From Isotricha intestinalis (Eukaryota; Ciliophora; Litostomatea; Vestibuliferida; Isotrichidae), in assembly GCA_023807065.1 (NCBI GenBank), contig JAJJLU010000882.1, positions 1 to 15,278 on the forward strand: a DNA stretch of 15,278 nt, read 5' to 3'. The notes under the pieces are model-generated. The model was not told where the DNA came from. It did no database searches and worked only from the letters and a program-made list of their open reading frames with translations. Made by a program: the position numbers and the translations under genes. Below, in pieces: positions 14,972 through 15,278 of the stretch (position 1 is its first letter; every line of letters begins with the position of its first letter).

Positions 14972-15278
14972 ATATTTATTTATTTCCTTGTTTCCTTATT
15001 CTATAAAATTAATTCTCATTTTCATTCTAAATTATATATTTTCTGTGATGTTTTTTGTAATTCAATATCAATAAATTATGAATCAGTAAAACCTAATAAT
15101 TTTAATGATGAAATCAATAATAGCAAGTGTTTTTTCTTATATTATATGGAAAAGTGTTAATATGTTTATTAATTTCCAAAAATAATAATATGAAGATGAT
15201 TTAGAAAAAGAATATTTTACTGATTCATCAATTGTGAAAAATATTGATTGCTTTTATAAATATGTATTTAGAATATCA
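14972..15278 (+). CDS. Possible partial gene with a 40-base intron, running off the window
   Basis: A plus-strand frame from 14972 to 15157 reads as protein (including KLYIFCDVFCNSISI and YESVKPNNFNDEINN). It ends in a stop at 15158, but a GT...AG segment at 15156-15195 can be removed to join it in phase to an open frame that runs to the window edge (DLEKEYFTDSSIVKNIDCF and beyond). The open frame has no upstream ATG after the TGA at 14969, so a first exon would have to lie further left. Alternatively this is another decayed gene with a frameshift. The protein is unrecognised. No other gene in the window needs an intron, which lowers confidence. Confidence 0.35.

Overview
The window looks like the end of a chromosome from a very AT-rich microbial eukaryote. 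It opens with four perfect copies of CCCCAAT on the C-rich strand, the orientation expected at a left telomere. The repeat is close to the CCCCAA telomere of ciliates. Six long open frames show no intron, avoid in-frame TAA, TAG and TGA, and end in TAA (five) or TGA (one), so the standard genetic code is in use. Composition (Asn, Lys, Ile rich), a ciliate-type G-rich telomere, a standard code and a bacterial-type gene together suggest a macronuclear chromosome of an anaerobic or rumen ciliate (litostome type). That identification is inference.

Layout: 1-28 telomere; 29-848 gene-free subtelomere; 849-5786 (+) a 1645-residue CHAT-protease/STAND-NTPase protein; 5787-6704 a spacer holding broken coding-like stretches; 6705-8849 (+) a secreted-route, five-helix membrane protein with prominin-like topology; then four genes on the minus strand: 8985-9650 (unknown soluble protein), 9787-10878 (low-complexity basic protein), 12429-13073 (small head plus coiled coil), and 13803-14504 (ComB-like 2-phosphosulfolactate phosphatase family). 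Spacers at 10879-12428 and 13074-13802 also carry decayed coding-like tracts. The right edge (14972-15278) holds a possible partial gene with a candidate 40-base intron.

The most interesting object is the first gene. Its order is a ubiquitin-like N-terminus (tentative), short coiled coil, CHAT domain with an intact His/Cys dyad (H217, C266), a Cys/His-rich insert with three related motifs, a STAND-type NTPase, a probable winged helix, a TPR-like stretch, then what I read as a second CHAT domain with both catalytic residues lost (D1179, I1222), followed by a second NTPase-like domain with an eroded P-loop. In other words, a CHAT-NTPase module appears duplicated within one chain, one copy apparently active and one pseudo-enzymatic. 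This resembles NLR-type sensors and, in its pairing of active and pseudo-protease domains, separase.

No pathway joins the genes. Two genes read inward from the telomere and four read toward it, with a 135-base convergent junction at 8850-8984. The ComB-like gene is probably of bacterial or archaeal origin. No promoters, tRNAs, rRNAs, transposons or CRISPR arrays could be supported.
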